64,000 nt of DNA from NCBI RefSeq assembly GCF_000384655.1, contig NZ_ARQI01000128.1:1-64000 (forward strand), read 5' to 3'. Below are positions 37,203-46,670 of this stretch, one piece after another. Position numbers and translations under genes: made by a program. Every line of letters starts with the position of its first letter. Position 1 is the first letter of the stretch. Source of the stretch: Brachyspira innocens ATCC 29796 (GTDB lineage Bacteria > Spirochaetota > Brachyspiria > Brachyspirales > Brachyspiraceae). Under the pieces are notes generated by a model. That model worked only from the letters and a program-made list of their open reading frames with translations. It had not been told where the DNA came from and ran no database searches.

Positions 37203-38165
37203 TCATAAATCGCTTAAAACCTGATTAATCCAAAAATTAACCTCTTGGGCATTATAAGTTTTTATTCTGTTAAAAACTCCCAATGCATTATTCTTCCTTC
37301 CTAAATATTTATAGCATTTTCCTAAAAGCAAATTAATCTTATAATAAATATCATTATTAATATTTCTTGCCGATATTGGCTCGAGAATATTCGCGGCTGA
37401 TAAATAATTTTTATTTTTAAACTCTGCCAATGCCCTATTATAATCACTATTATATTTACTGATTAAAGATGACGAAGAAGCATTATTATTATTATTATTA
37501 TATCTATTTGTTACAGAATATATATTAGTCAATGTATACACATTTGTAACTGAATATACATTAGTTTGTATATATGTATTTGTTATATTATTAGTATTAA
37601 ATACAGTATTTGAAATTTGGTTGGTATTATACGTATATACTGAATTAGTATTTGAAGCTAAATTATTATTAGTATACACCTTAATATTAGAAAATCCATT
37701 AAAAACTATTGATGATGTATCAACATTATCTTTTGCACTATAAAAAATTAAATCATCTGCATAAGAAACAACTGCATAATAGTATTTAGATGATAATATT
37801 GGTCTGTCTAATATAGAATAATGTTTAGAAGCATTAGTTGCTTTTATATAATCTACAACAGAAGAATCTATTAAAGAAGATTTCCCTATTATAGGATTTA
37901 TACTTCTGTAAAGATAGTATACTACACTTCCGTCATTTATACCGTCCCACTCTATAATTAACGTATTACTATTTGTTTCTGAAGCTGATATCCTTATATT
38001 TTTTGCAAATCTTTCAGCATTTGGAAGATTATTTATCAAATCTTCATTGTATATAGATGATGATGTTTGAGTATACAATACATTTATAGATATATAGAAA
38101 AATATTATGCTTACAAAAGCAAATATTAAATATATTCCATTTTTTTTAGTTCTTATTTTTTTCAT
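37203..38165 (-). CDS. TPR protein with a Thr/Asn/Tyr-rich linker
   Basis: A 320-residue protein with an N-terminal anchor (about 12-32). A fibronectin-type-III-like segment (about 50-150, with TLIIEWDGINDGSVVYYLYRS) follows, then a low-complexity linker (about 165-230) made of repeated TN-x-Y-S/T-x-TN units and a six-Asn run. The end is a TPR-like helical domain (about 235-320). The Asn run is encoded by a pure triplet repeat (37482-37499). It heads the pair with the next TPR gene; the ATG at 38165 follows AAGGAT. Function is unknown; an envelope scaffold is likely. Confidence 0.75.
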   Translation of the reverse strand: MKKIRTKKNGIYLIFAFVSIIFFYISINVLYTQTSSSIYNEDLINNLPNAERFAKNIRISASETNSNTLIIEWDGINDGSVVYYLYRSINPIIGKSSLIDSSVVDYIKATNASKHYSILDRPILSSKYYYAVVSYADDLIFYSAKDNVDTSSIVFNGFSNIKVYTNNNLASNTNSVYTYNTNQISNTVFNTNNITNTYIQTNVYSVTNVYTLTNIYSVTNRYNNNNNNASSSSLISKYNSDYNRALAEFKNKNYLSAANILEPISARNINNDIYYKINLLLGKCYKYLGRKNNALGVFNRIKTYNAQEVNFWINQVLSDL

Positions 38166-38274
38166 GCAGTTATCCTTATATACACTGCAAAAATTCTCGG
38201 AAATGAAATATATAAAATTTAATATAGCAAAATACTAATTAAAACAATGTATACAAATACATTATAATATACTT

Positions 38275-38339
38275 AAATAAAAAGGCTTAAAAATTACAAT
38301 TTATTTACTTTAATAAAATAATTATAATCTTTTAAGCCT
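38275..38339 (-). terminator. DUF368 gene terminator
   Basis: AGGCTTAAAA (38330-38339 on the minus strand) pairs with TTTTAAGCCT (38283-38292) across a 37-nt AT-rich loop, followed by TTTTATTT. Confidence 0.6.
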
Positions 38340-38364
38340 ATATAACTTATTAATATCATTAATA

Positions 38365-39225
38365 TTATATCTTCTCCATAACAATAGCCACCAAAAATCC
38401 AACACACATAGAAATAACAGTAGAAGCAAGCATAGGAATACTTAAAGCTGTTATATTAGGCCATAAACTTAGAAAAGATACTATTATAATACCAAGTACA
38501 AAGCCAAATAATATAGATTTATATTTTTGAAGTAATACCGTCACCAATTTGGATATACTAAATATACCTATAACAACGCCAAAACCCAAGAATATTAAAG
38601 GTATCAATAAAGATAAATTAAAAGTTTCAACAAATGCTGATATAAAGTATGATATATTCTCATATTCCCCTAGTATTAATAACAGTAAAGAACCTGATAT
38701 ACCAGGTATAACCATAGCTACAGCAGCAGCAATACCGCATAAAAATAATTTGATACCATAAAGAATTGAAAAAGATCCAGTATATATGGCAGTATCACTT
38801 ACAGGCTTATTAATATCAAAATACACAAATATAGACATAATAAAAGCCCCAAGTACAAATGCTATAAATACTTTAATATTAAACTCTTCTACAGTCTTTG
38901 TTATAAATGGAAATGAACCTAATATAAGTCCCACAAAAAATATTCTTGTAGGAATAGGATAATGGGTAAATGTATAATTAATGAGTTTAAGAAATAATAC
39001 TATAGAAATGGCAGCTCCAATTGCAACAGGTATTAATACTTTCAAACTCTCTTTAATGTCAGACCATTTAAGTTTTATTAATGCTTCAGGCAGAATGGAT
39101 ATTGAATATGTCAGTTTTTCATATATTCCAAGTACAAAAGCAATAGTACCTCCTGAAACTCCCGGAATAGCATTTGCGATCCCTATAGCCATTCCTTTTA
39201 TAAAATATGATATGTAATTTCTCAT
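38365..39225 (-). CDS. DUF368 family membrane protein
   Basis: About 286 residues and 8 or so helices. The family hallmark occurs twice: GIANAIPGVSGGTIAFVLGIYEKL near the N-terminus and AAVAMVIPGISGSLLLLILGEYENI in the second half, showing an internal duplication. Some DUF368 members are implicated in flipping undecaprenyl phosphate; applying this here is inference. I chose ATG 39225 (MRNYIS) since GAGGAAACG precedes it; an in-frame start 72 bp upstream lacks a site. Confidence 0.88.
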   Translation of the reverse strand: MRNYISYFIKGMAIGIANAIPGVSGGTIAFVLGIYEKLTYSISILPEALIKLKWSDIKESLKVLIPVAIGAAISIVLFLKLINYTFTHYPIPTRIFFVGLILGSFPFITKTVEEFNIKVFIAFVLGAFIMSIFVYFDINKPVSDTAIYTGSFSILYGIKLFLCGIAAAVAMVIPGISGSLLLLILGEYENISYFISAFVETFNLSLLIPLIFLGFGVVIGIFSISKLVTVLLQKYKSILFGFVLGIIIVSFLSLWPNITALSIPMLASTVISMCVGFLVAIVMEKI

Positions 39226-39283
39226 CGTTTCCTCTTTTTTAATAAGTTTATTAAATTTATTTTTTATATATTCATAATTTTCA

Positions 39284-39320
39284 TAAAAAAATGCCATGAA
39301 TATAAAATTATACTCATGGC
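39284..39320 (-). terminator. ridA terminator
   Basis: GCCATGA arms (39314-39320 and 39293-39299) with a 14-nt loop are followed on the minus strand by ATTTTTTT. Confidence 0.75.
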
Positions 39321-39344
39321 TATTATGTAATTCAAATTTATTAA

Positions 39345-39728
39345 TTAGCTTATAACAGCTATTATTTCAACTTCTACTAATGCATCTTTTGGAAGAGATT
39401 TTATTGCAACTGTACTTCTTGCAGGAGGATTTTCTGGGAAATATGCAGCATATACTTCATTGAATGCAGCAAAATTAGCCATATCAGTTAAAAAGCAAGT
39501 AGTTTTTATAATATTAGCCATAGTTAAATTTTCTGATTCTAAAAGACCTTTTATATTTTCCATAACTCTTTCAGTTTGTTTTTTTATATCATTTTCAGCC
39601 ATATTTCCGCTTACTGGATCCAAAGGTATTTGACCTGAAGCAAAAATGAAATTTCCGCTTTTCACAGCTTGTGAATAAGGTCCTATAGCCTGCGGAGCTT
39701 TGTGTGTTTTAATGATTTTTTTATCCAT
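39345..39728 (-). CDS. ridA: RidA family reactive-enamine deaminase
   Basis: A 127-residue YjgF/YER057c/UK114 protein. RidA hydrolyses reactive imine/enamine products of threonine dehydratase and so protects PLP enzymes. Signatures are APQAIGPYSQAVKSGNFIFASGQIPLDP (11-38), CFLTDMANFAAFNEVYAAYF and PPARSTVAIKSLPKDALVEVE, with the substrate Arg in PARST. It is monocistronic with its own terminator. Confidence 0.94.
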   Translation of the reverse strand: MDKKIIKTHKAPQAIGPYSQAVKSGNFIFASGQIPLDPVSGNMAENDIKKQTERVMENIKGLLESENLTMANIIKTTCFLTDMANFAAFNEVYAAYFPENPPARSTVAIKSLPKDALVEVEIIAVIS

Positions 39729-39921
39729 AATACTAATTCTCCTTTCTATTTTTATATATTTTTTTTCATTACTTTATTATGTTAATTATAATTAGTTTTT
39801 GCAAAATATCAAGTAATTAAACATTATTTTTAAGAATTAAAAATAGTATTAATTGACAATAATAAAAATTATATTATTATTAATAGCAGTATTTTTTTAT
39901 ATTTTATAAGGTTATTTGTCT

Positions 39922-40773
39922 ATGAAAATAAACTCTTCAACTATACTAACTGCATTATTCGCTTCTCCATGCAGACATAGTATATCACCTATTATGCATA
40001 ATGAAGCATTTAATAAACTTAATCTTAATTACACTTATTTAGCTTTTGAAGTAGATAAAAATAATTTAAAAGACGCTGTAAACTCTATAAAAATATTAAA
40101 TATGAGAGGCGTAAATCTATCAATGCCAAATAAAAAAGAAGTAATAAAATATCTTGATAAAATATCAGAGGCAGCAGAACTCACTCAAAGTGTTAATACT
40201 ATAGTTAATGATAATGGAATACTCACAGGATACTCTACTGACGGAGAGGGTTTTATAAAATCATTAGAAGAAGAAAATATATTTATAAAAGATAAAAACA
40301 TAACAATACTAGGTACTGGAGGGGCTTCTATAGCTATAATATCACAGGCAGCTTTGTACGGGGTAAAAGATATATATGTTTTTAAAAGAGATACAAACTG
40401 GAGTGAACAAAAAAAGATTATTGATAATATAGCAGAAAAAACTAACTGCTCTATAGAACTATTTTCACTTGAAAATAAAAATATTTTAAAAAGAAAAATA
40501 GATAACAGCAGTATATTAATTAATGCCACAAGTATTGGTATGAAAGAAGATGTTTCTTTGATAGAAGATAAAACTTTTTTTAGAGATGATTTAGTTGTAA
40601 GCGACTGTATATATAGTCCTGCAAAAACAAAATTACTTAAAATAGCTGAGAAAGAAGGATGTAAAATAATAAATGGCATGGGAATGTTATTATATCAAGG
40701 GGCACTAGCATTTGAACTTTGGACTAATGAAAAAATGCCTGTAGAATATATAAAAAATATTATATTTAAATAA
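39922..40773 (+). CDS. aroE: Shikimate dehydrogenase
   Basis: AroE reduces 3-dehydroshikimate with NADPH. The N-terminal substrate domain has SPCRHSISPIMHN (13-25) and the catalytic Lys in GVNLSMPNKKEV (about 67), with Asp in GYSTDGEGF (about 106). The nucleotide motif is LGTGGASIAIISQA. The closing NGMGMLLYQGALAFELWT is typical. ATG 39922 is preferred over a TTG six bases upstream because of spacing from AAGG. Adjacent aroD suggests an aro operon. Confidence 0.93.
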   Translation: MKINSSTILTALFASPCRHSISPIMHNEAFNKLNLNYTYLAFEVDKNNLKDAVNSIKILNMRGVNLSMPNKKEVIKYLDKISEAAELTQSVNTIVNDNGILTGYSTDGEGFIKSLEEENIFIKDKNITILGTGGASIAIISQAALYGVKDIYVFKRDTNWSEQKKIIDNIAEKTNCSIELFSLENKNILKRKIDNSSILINATSIGMKEDVSLIEDKTFFRDDLVVSDCIYSPAKTKLLKIAEKEGCKIINGMGMLLYQGALAFELWTNEKMPVEYIKNIIFK

Positions 40774-40824
40774 ATCTAATAATTGTAAAATTGCTAAGTA
40801 TACACAAATGAGAGGATTTAGAAA

Positions 40825-41565
40825 ATGAAAAATATAGTAAAAGTAAAAAATATAAAATTAGGACAAGGAACACCAAAAATATGTATACCAGTAGTAGAAA
40901 AAAATGAAAAAGATATAATAAAATACATAAAAGAAATAAACAAACTTCCTGTTGATATTATAGAGTGGAGAGCAGATTTCTTTATAGATGACACTTCAAA
41001 TTTTGATTATATAATATCCATCTCTAATGAAATAAAAAAAACAACAAACAAGCCTGTATTATTTACATTAAGAAGCATAAAGGAAGGCGGAAATATAAAA
41101 TATAATAATTCTATAATAGATTTATATGTCAGCATTATAGAAAATAAATGTTTTGACTTAATAGATTTAGAATTATCAACATTGAAAGATGATAATATAA
41201 AAAAATTAATAAAATTATCAAAAGCAAATAATATAAAAACAATAATATCAAATCATGATTTTAATAAAACACCTTCAAAAAAAGAGATAATATCAAGAAT
41301 AAAAAAAATGATAAAATTAAAATGCGATATAGCAAAAGTAGCATACATGCCTAAAACCAAAAAAGATGTAATAACATTATTAGATGCTTCAAATGAAATA
41401 AAAGATTTTCCTATAATAGCCATATCTATGGGAGAACTTGGAATTATAAGCAGAATATTCGGCTCTATACTAACATTTGCCTCAGCTAAACGTTCATCAG
41501 CACCAGGTCAATTAGAAGCTATGAAACTTAAATATATTTTAGACAGCATTTATACAAAAAATTAG
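40825..41565 (+). CDS. aroD: 3-dehydroquinate dehydratase, type I
   Basis: A Schiff-base class I enzyme making 3-dehydroshikimate. The barrel motifs are IIEWRADFF (about 45-53), FTLRSIKEGG, the catalytic His in IISNHDFNKTP (about 143) and the Schiff-base Lys in CDIAKVAYMP (about 172). The C-terminal block is SMGELGIISRIFGSILTFASAKRSSAPGQL, here cited by region (about 203-232). At 246 residues it is standard. It begins 51 bp after aroE and makes the substrate of that enzyme. Confidence 0.94.
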   Translation: MKNIVKVKNIKLGQGTPKICIPVVEKNEKDIIKYIKEINKLPVDIIEWRADFFIDDTSNFDYIISISNEIKKTTNKPVLFTLRSIKEGGNIKYNNSIIDLYVSIIENKCFDLIDLELSTLKDDNIKKLIKLSKANNIKTIISNHDFNKTPSKKEIISRIKKMIKLKCDIAKVAYMPKTKKDVITLLDASNEIKDFPIIAISMGELGIISRIFGSILTFASAKRSSAPGQLEAMKLKYILDSIYTKN

Positions 41566-41654
41566 ATTTTTTTATATTTTTTCATATCAGCGACAAAATC
41601 TGTCATAGCCTCCTACTATAATCATAATATATGATTAAAAAAAGGAGAATGATT

Positions 41655-42509
41655 ATGAAAAATATATCATCAAAAAACAATAATGAAATAATAAACAATA
41701 AACTAGAAGTTCTATATGATTTCTTTGAAAAGAATAATATAACTAAATTAAAAAAATATAAAAAAGAAGATTTATTAAATATCAAAGATTTGGATTTAAG
41801 CAGTATTAAACTTAAATATATACCAGATGAAATAAGTATATTAACAAATCTTAAACGTTTAGATATATGCAATAATGATATAGATAAATTTCCAGAATGT
41901 ATATTGTCGCTAAAAAACTTAAAATATTTAGATATTAGTTTTAATAAAATAAAATCAGTACCAAAAAAAATTATTGTCTTGCAGGATATAGAAGAAATAG
42001 ATATATCTAATAACATGTTAAAAACTTTTCCTAAAGAAATATTTGAACTAAAAAAATTAAAAACTCTTAATCTGTCTGGATATTCATTAGATGAAATTCC
42101 TAATGAGGTATTTTCTTTATCAAAATTAGAAGAATTAGATATATCAAATAATAATATAGAAAATATATCTAATAAAATTTCAAGATTAACCAATTTAAAA
42201 AAACTTTATATTAATAATAACAAAATAAAATCTATTCCCAAAGCAATAACAGAGCTTCCAAAATTGAAAATTTTATCATTGCTGGATAATAATTTGAAAG
42301 TTATAAGTAAATATATAGGAAATATAAATACTTTGGAAGAGTTCTATTTCAGCAGCGATTCATTAATAACTATAGAAAATGATTTTTATAATTTAGAAAA
42401 TTTAAAAAGGCTTTATATAAAAGGAAACTTATCATCTTTACCAAGTGAAATTTATAAATTAAAGAACTTAAAATATTTATATATAAATGGCATGATATTA
42501 AAGAGCTGA
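41655..42509 (+). CDS. Leucine-rich repeat protein
   Basis: About 284 residues, mostly LRR units of 23 residues (LxxLxxLDISNNxIxxIPxxI type), beginning near residue 40 and continuing to the end: about nine to ten repeats. There is no signal peptide or anchor, so it is probably cytosolic, acting as a protein-binding scaffold with unknown partner. I chose ATG 41655 because AAGGAG (41642-41647) is 7 nt upstream; earlier in-frame ATGs overlap or precede that site. Brachyspira-type genomes tend to carry several such proteins. Confidence 0.85.
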   Translation: MKNISSKNNNEIINNKLEVLYDFFEKNNITKLKKYKKEDLLNIKDLDLSSIKLKYIPDEISILTNLKRLDICNNDIDKFPECILSLKNLKYLDISFNKIKSVPKKIIVLQDIEEIDISNNMLKTFPKEIFELKKLKTLNLSGYSLDEIPNEVFSLSKLEELDISNNNIENISNKISRLTNLKKLYINNNKIKSIPKAITELPKLKILSLLDNNLKVISKYIGNINTLEEFYFSSDSLITIENDFYNLENLKRLYIKGNLSSLPSEIYKLKNLKYLYINGMILKS

Positions 42510-42524
42510 TAAATTTAACTATCA

Positions 42525-42567
42525 ATAAAAAAATAAGACAAGAGTATGTATTTACCCTTGTCTTATT
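42525..42567 (-). terminator. Terminator of the binding-protein genes
   Basis: AATAAGACAAG (42557-42567, read on the minus strand) pairs with CTTGTCTTATT (42532-42542). The stem runs into seven T on the minus strand. On the plus strand it may also end the LRR transcript, but without a U-run. Confidence 0.8.
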
Positions 42568-42584
42568 CTCAATGATATCTATGG

Positions 42585-43439
42585 CTACTTTATAATTAAG
42601 TCTTTACCAAACCATTTTACTGATATATTAGAAGCTGTTCCATCAGATTTTATCTCATCTAATATTTTATCAATTTCTTCTAAAAGTTTTTTATCAGATT
42701 TTTTTATCCCTACAGCATATAAACCATCTGTAAAAGGAGTGCTGTATACTATAGTAAAAGGAGCATTTTTTTGAGAGATATAATACTCAGCAAACACATC
42801 GTCTATTATCACAGCATTTAATCTCTCATTTTGCAAATCAGCAAGTGCATCAATATTTCCATTATACTGACGTAATTCTTTTATCTGTGAAACTATAGGG
42901 TGATTTGCTATTTGTTCATAATTACCGCCGTATTGAACACCTACAACTTTACCTGCCAAATCATCTATGGAATTAATGCTTTCATCACCATTATGTTTAA
43001 CAATAATAAGCATATTATTCAAATATGGCTTTGAAAAATTCATGTACAATTTTCTTTCATCGCTGATATTAAGCCCATTCCAAAGTACATCTATCTCCCC
43101 ATTAGTCAAAATGGATGTAGATTTTCCCCAATCTATGGATTTAGCTTCAAGCTGAACTCCCATACGTTTAGTAACTTCTCTCGCTAAATCAATATCAAAG
43201 CCAACTATTTCGCCATTATCTCCTACAAATCCCATTGGAGCAAAAGTTTCATCTAAACCAAGTACTAATTTTCCTGCATTTTGTACTCTTGATAAAGAAT
43301 TATCTTCTTCCAGAACTTGAATATCATCTTCCTCAACTATATCGATATTATTTAGAGGCTCATTTTTATTATCTTCTTTAGAACATGAAACGCTCAATAA
43401 TAAAAAGAAAGCCAATATAATAACTGATGTTTTTTTCAT
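42585..43439 (-). CDS. Amino-acid ABC transporter substrate-binding lipoprotein (copy 1)
   Basis: A 284-residue family-3 solute-binding protein. The lipoprotein signal ends LLSVSC (C19). An acidic linker precedes VQNAGKLVLGLDETFAPMGFVGDNGEIVGFDIDLA, which is the entry to the binding fold; WNGLNISDERKLYMNFSKPYLNN is family-typical. It is a paralogue of the next gene upstream (43473-44294), sharing nearly every motif. Both are likely to serve the permease and ATPase encoded just to the right. The ligand is probably a polar amino acid; its identity cannot be read. Confidence 0.9.
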   Translation of the reverse strand: MKKTSVIILAFFLLLSVSCSKEDNKNEPLNNIDIVEEDDIQVLEEDNSLSRVQNAGKLVLGLDETFAPMGFVGDNGEIVGFDIDLAREVTKRMGVQLEAKSIDWGKSTSILTNGEIDVLWNGLNISDERKLYMNFSKPYLNNMLIIVKHNGDESINSIDDLAGKVVGVQYGGNYEQIANHPIVSQIKELRQYNGNIDALADLQNERLNAVIIDDVFAEYYISQKNAPFTIVYSTPFTDGLYAVGIKKSDKKLLEEIDKILDEIKSDGTASNISVKWFGKDLIIK

Positions 43440-43472
43440 TTTTATTTTTCTCCATAATAAAAAATATAATTA

Positions 43473-44294
43473 TTATTTTAAAACTATATCTTTAGCAAAC
43501 CATTTCTGAGATATTTCAGCAGCCTTTCCATCAGCTTTCATCTCATCCAATATTCTGTCAACCTCTGCCAAAAGTTTTTCATCACTTTTTCTAAATCCTA
43601 CACCGTATAACTCTTCTGTTAAAGGACTATTATCCACTACAACAAAAGGTGCTTTCTTTTCTGATATATAATACTGAGCAGCTACTTCATCTATAATAAC
43701 AGCATCTATTCTTTTAGCCTGCAAATCCAAAAAAGCATTTACATTAACATCATATCTGCGTATTTCTTTAGCATTTTTACTTGCAGGATCAGCAGTTAAT
43801 GCTTCATCATTACTTCCAACCTGAACACCCAATACTTTTCCTGCCAAATCATCTTTAGAATTAATAGCAGCATCATCAATAGCTTTTACTATAACAAGTC
43901 TGTTATTAAGATAAGGTTTAGAAAAATTAATCTGCTGTTTTCTAGCTTCATTAATAGTAACACCATTCCAAAGCACATCAACATCGCCTTTATTAAGACT
44001 TAATATAGAACTAGACCATTCTATAGGTTTTATCTCTAATGTTACACCAAGTCTTGAAGCAACTTCTTTGGCTAAATCAATATCAAAGCCTACAACTTCT
44101 CCGTTTTCATCTCTAAAACCCATTGGAGCAAAAGTATCGTCCAAACCTAATACTAATTTACCAGCGTCTTTTACCTTTTGAAGGGAGTTATCTTCAGCTG
44201 ATTCTGATGCTGTATTATTATTGCTTCCTGAATTATTACAGCTTATAATTACTGCAAAAGAAGCCAATAATAAAAAAGTTAATATACGTTTCAT
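43473..44294 (-). CDS. Amino-acid ABC transporter substrate-binding lipoprotein (copy 2)
   Basis: A 273-residue family-3 binding lipoprotein; the signal peptide ends AVIISC (C19). The core VKDAGKLVLGLDDTFAPMGFRDENGEVVGFDIDLA parallels copy 1 (given here by region, about 42-76), and both end in a KWF-(A/G)-KD-hydrophobic tail. The pair arose by tandem duplication. It is the promoter-proximal copy; a TTGACT-17-TACAAT promoter lies about 190 bp upstream. 33 bp separate the two genes. Confidence 0.92.
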   Translation of the reverse strand: MKRILTFLLLASFAVIISCNNSGSNNNTASESAEDNSLQKVKDAGKLVLGLDDTFAPMGFRDENGEVVGFDIDLAKEVASRLGVTLEIKPIEWSSSILSLNKGDVDVLWNGVTINEARKQQINFSKPYLNNRLVIVKAIDDAAINSKDDLAGKVLGVQVGSNDEALTADPASKNAKEIRRYDVNVNAFLDLQAKRIDAVIIDEVAAQYYISEKKAPFVVVDNSPLTEELYGVGFRKSDEKLLAEVDRILDEMKADGKAAEISQKWFAKDIVLK

Positions 44295-44555
44295 AGTTTT
44301 TTCTCCTTAAAAAATTTTGTATTTATAATATTTTTAATTAGCTTGTAAAAATAATTGGCTCATAAATTAATGACTTTTATCGATGATTAGCATAATGAAA
44401 TGATAAAAAAAGAGTATGAGAAATATTGTATAAATAATAATTATTCATAAGTAACTCCATAACCTACTTCATTGCTATGTATTGTAATACTATTTAAGAA
44501 AATAGTCAATATTTATTTGAGAATTAATTTATAATTTTTGATTTTTAGTAAAATA
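44295..44555. other. Gap between the binding-protein and ATPase genes
   Basis: It carries the promoter of the binding-protein pair (44481-44509) and an AT-rich leader of about 180 nt. I see no gene or strong terminator for the ATPase transcript, so read-through is possible. Confidence 0.5.
44481..44509 (-). promoter_or_regulatory. Promoter of the binding-lipoprotein pair
   Basis: Minus strand TTGACT (44504-44509), a 17-bp spacer and TACAAT (44481-44486). It lets the binding proteins be made independently of the permease and ATPase. Confidence 0.6.
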
Positions 44556-45338
44556 TTATTTATGAAATATTTTATTTAAAAAATCTTTAATTCTATCATT
44601 ACTCTGATTATTAAAAAAATTATCTGAAGTATCCATAGCGATAATTTTTCCGCCGTCCATAAAAGCGATATTTGTAGAAAGTTCATGCACAAAACTTATT
44701 TCATGACTTACAACTATCATAGTCATTTTTTCTTTAGCAAGCTCTTTTAATACAGATAAAACCTCACCTATTAATTCTGGGTCTAATGCTGATGTAGGCT
44801 CATCGCAAAGAAGTATTTCTGGTTTCATAGCCAAAGCCCTTGCAATTGCAACTCTCTGTTTTTGCCCTCCTGATAATTCATTAGGATAACTATCTTTTTT
44901 ATGTTTAAGCCCTACACTATCTAAAAGTTTTAATGCCTCTTCAATAGCTTCATATTTATTCTGCTTCTTTACTATAATAGGAGCTTCTATTATATTTTCT
45001 AATGCTGTCTTATGAGGAAATAAATTAAAATGCTGAAATATCATACCTATTTTTTCTTTACGCTTCATAAAATCTGTATGGGGAATATTTAATGCCTTTT
45101 CTCCTTCTTTCTTACAAAATAAAACTTCATTATCTATATAAACCTCTCCATAGTCTGGCTCTTCTATCTGTATAATATTTCTTAAAAGCGAACTCTTCCC
45201 AGCTCCTGAAGGTCCTATAATAGAAAGTATATCTCCTTTATTAACCGTAAATGATACTCCGTTTATAGCTGGAGTGTCTTTATAATGCTTTTTTATATTT
45301 ACAACTTTCAAATTAGTTTCTTTAGTTTCTGATGACAT
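44556..45338 (-). CDS. Polar amino-acid ABC transporter ATP-binding protein
   Basis: A GlnQ/HisP-type ATPase of about 260 residues. Walker A GPSGAGKSS, Q-loop IFQHFNLFPHKT, signature LSGGQKQRVAIARAL and Walker B ILLCDEPTSALDPE are all present, followed by the H-loop VVSHE. I chose ATG 45338 (MSSETKE), with TGGAGAAG upstream; this start overlaps the permease 3' end by 17 bp, which implies translational coupling. Confidence 0.93.
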   Translation of the reverse strand: MSSETKETNLKVVNIKKHYKDTPAINGVSFTVNKGDILSIIGPSGAGKSSLLRNIIQIEEPDYGEVYIDNEVLFCKKEGEKALNIPHTDFMKRKEKIGMIFQHFNLFPHKTALENIIEAPIIVKKQNKYEAIEEALKLLDSVGLKHKKDSYPNELSGGQKQRVAIARALAMKPEILLCDEPTSALDPELIGEVLSVLKELAKEKMTMIVVSHEISFVHELSTNIAFMDGGKIIAMDTSDNFFNNQSNDRIKDFLNKIFHK

Positions 45339-45972
45339 ATTTCTTCTCCAATTGTCTGAATACAAGAACCAAAACAGAAGTAAAAAGCAGGTATATAATA
45401 GCTGCTATAAAAAATGGAAGTAATTTATAATCTCTAGTAAGTATTTGTCTTGCATGAAGCATTAAATCTCCTATACCCAATACTATAACCAAAGCAGTAT
45501 CTTTTATTAAGTTAATAGCTTCATTAGAAAGCGGAGGAAGTACTCTTCTTACCGCCTGAGGAAGTATTATTCTAGTCATAATCTGTCTGTAGCTTAAATT
45601 AAGAGCAAAACCAGCCTCATACTGACCTTTCTCTATACTTTCAATACCAGCTCTGAATATCTCCATAAGATATGCAGAATAATTAAGTATAAAAGTTACA
45701 GCAGCAGATGTAAAAGCTGGAAAAGCTATCATATTATTGGTCATAAGAGGAAGACCATAATAAAAGAATATAAGCTGAAGTATTAAAGGAGTTCCTCTGA
45801 ATATCCAAGCATATATATCAAAAATATACCTTACAAACTTTGGAGCACTAAACTGCAATGCTGCAAAGAGCATAGACAATGGAAGAGAAAATATTGCCGT
45901 TACAAAGTAAAGACATAAAGTGGTATACGTTCCCTTTAATAGATACAAAGTAGTAGATATTACATAATCCAT
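45322..45972 (-). CDS. Polar amino-acid ABC transporter permease
   Basis: A 216-residue His/Glu/Gln/Arg/opine-family permease with about five helices. The cytoplasmic coupling loop reads EAGFALNLSYRQIMTRIILPQAVRRVLPPL, matching the EAA motif that docks the ATPase. GTPLILQLIFFYYGLP is also typical. It is the first gene of the permease-ATPase unit. Only one permease is present, so a homodimer is expected. Confidence 0.93.
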   Translation of the reverse strand: MDYVISTTLYLLKGTYTTLCLYFVTAIFSLPLSMLFAALQFSAPKFVRYIFDIYAWIFRGTPLILQLIFFYYGLPLMTNNMIAFPAFTSAAVTFILNYSAYLMEIFRAGIESIEKGQYEAGFALNLSYRQIMTRIILPQAVRRVLPPLSNEAINLIKDTALVIVLGIGDLMLHARQILTRDYKLLPFFIAAIIYLLFTSVLVLVFRQLEKKYVIRN

Positions 45973-46499
45973 AAATAAAGCCAGTAAATATAATATAAAA
46001 GTTAATTGAAATACAATTATAATACTATTTGTAAAAATATCAATAAGAAAAATAAGCTATTTATGTTTAAGAGATATTGCATAGGAAGCACATATATTGC
46101 ATTTAAGTATTCCTTAATTTCTTAAAGTATAATATAGTAGTGTCATAATTTAAAAAAGAGTGTATTCTTTGTAGTTACAAAAATTATTATATTTTATTAA
46201 TTTTTGATTAGAAAAATAATAAAATTTTATTTAGTGCTATTATGCATACTTTAAACATTACAATTGTATCAAGGTGAAATATTATGTTTTAAATAAATAT
46301 TTACTATAAGTAATACTATACTATACGTCCTGAATAAATATATGCAAAATATTAAAGTATACAATTTATATTTATCATAATTTTATTTTCCAATAGTAAT
46401 AATTACTAATATTAAATTTTAAAACCTATACTATTTTATTTTTAACTTTATTGATAATCTCTACTATCTTTTTTTCTGATTTATGTTATATTGTTTCAC

Positions 46500-46556
46500 A
46501 GGTATTCCTTTTTGTTTGTTGTGATAATTTAAATTATAAGGAATACCTTCTTTTTT
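46500..46556 (+). terminator. Terminator-like hairpin upstream of the pyr promoter
   Basis: AGGTATTCCTT (46500-46510) pairs with AAGGAATACCT (46538-46548); TCTTTTTT follows. No plus-strand gene is visible directly upstream. Confidence 0.45.
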
Positions 46557-46610
46557 AAACCAAAAATGTGCAATCTATGGCTCTTAAACAATGTTATATG
46601 AAATTTAAAC

Positions 46611-46651
46611 TTGATTTTTTTGCACACTCATGATATAATCCGTTCAATTTG
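46611..46651 (+). promoter_or_regulatory. pyrB promoter with AATTTG start region
   Basis: TTGATT (46611-46616), exactly 17 bp, then TATAAT (46634-46639). The expected start is 46646, giving a transcript beginning AAUUUG (46646-46651). That is the same initially transcribed sequence that allows UTP-sensitive reiterative transcription at E. coli pyrBI. Confidence 0.75.
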
Positions 46652-46670
46652 AGATAAAATAGGATTTAAT

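Larger units (their letters stand above)
45973..46670. other. Divergent intergenic region upstream of pyrB
   Basis: The left part (45973-46450) is AT-rich and probably holds the permease promoter; I see no gene. At 46500-46548 an 11-bp hairpin (AGGTATTCCTT/AAGGAATACCT, 27-nt loop) followed by TCTTTTTT may be a terminator that insulates pyrB. The pyr promoter begins at 46611. Confidence 0.6.
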
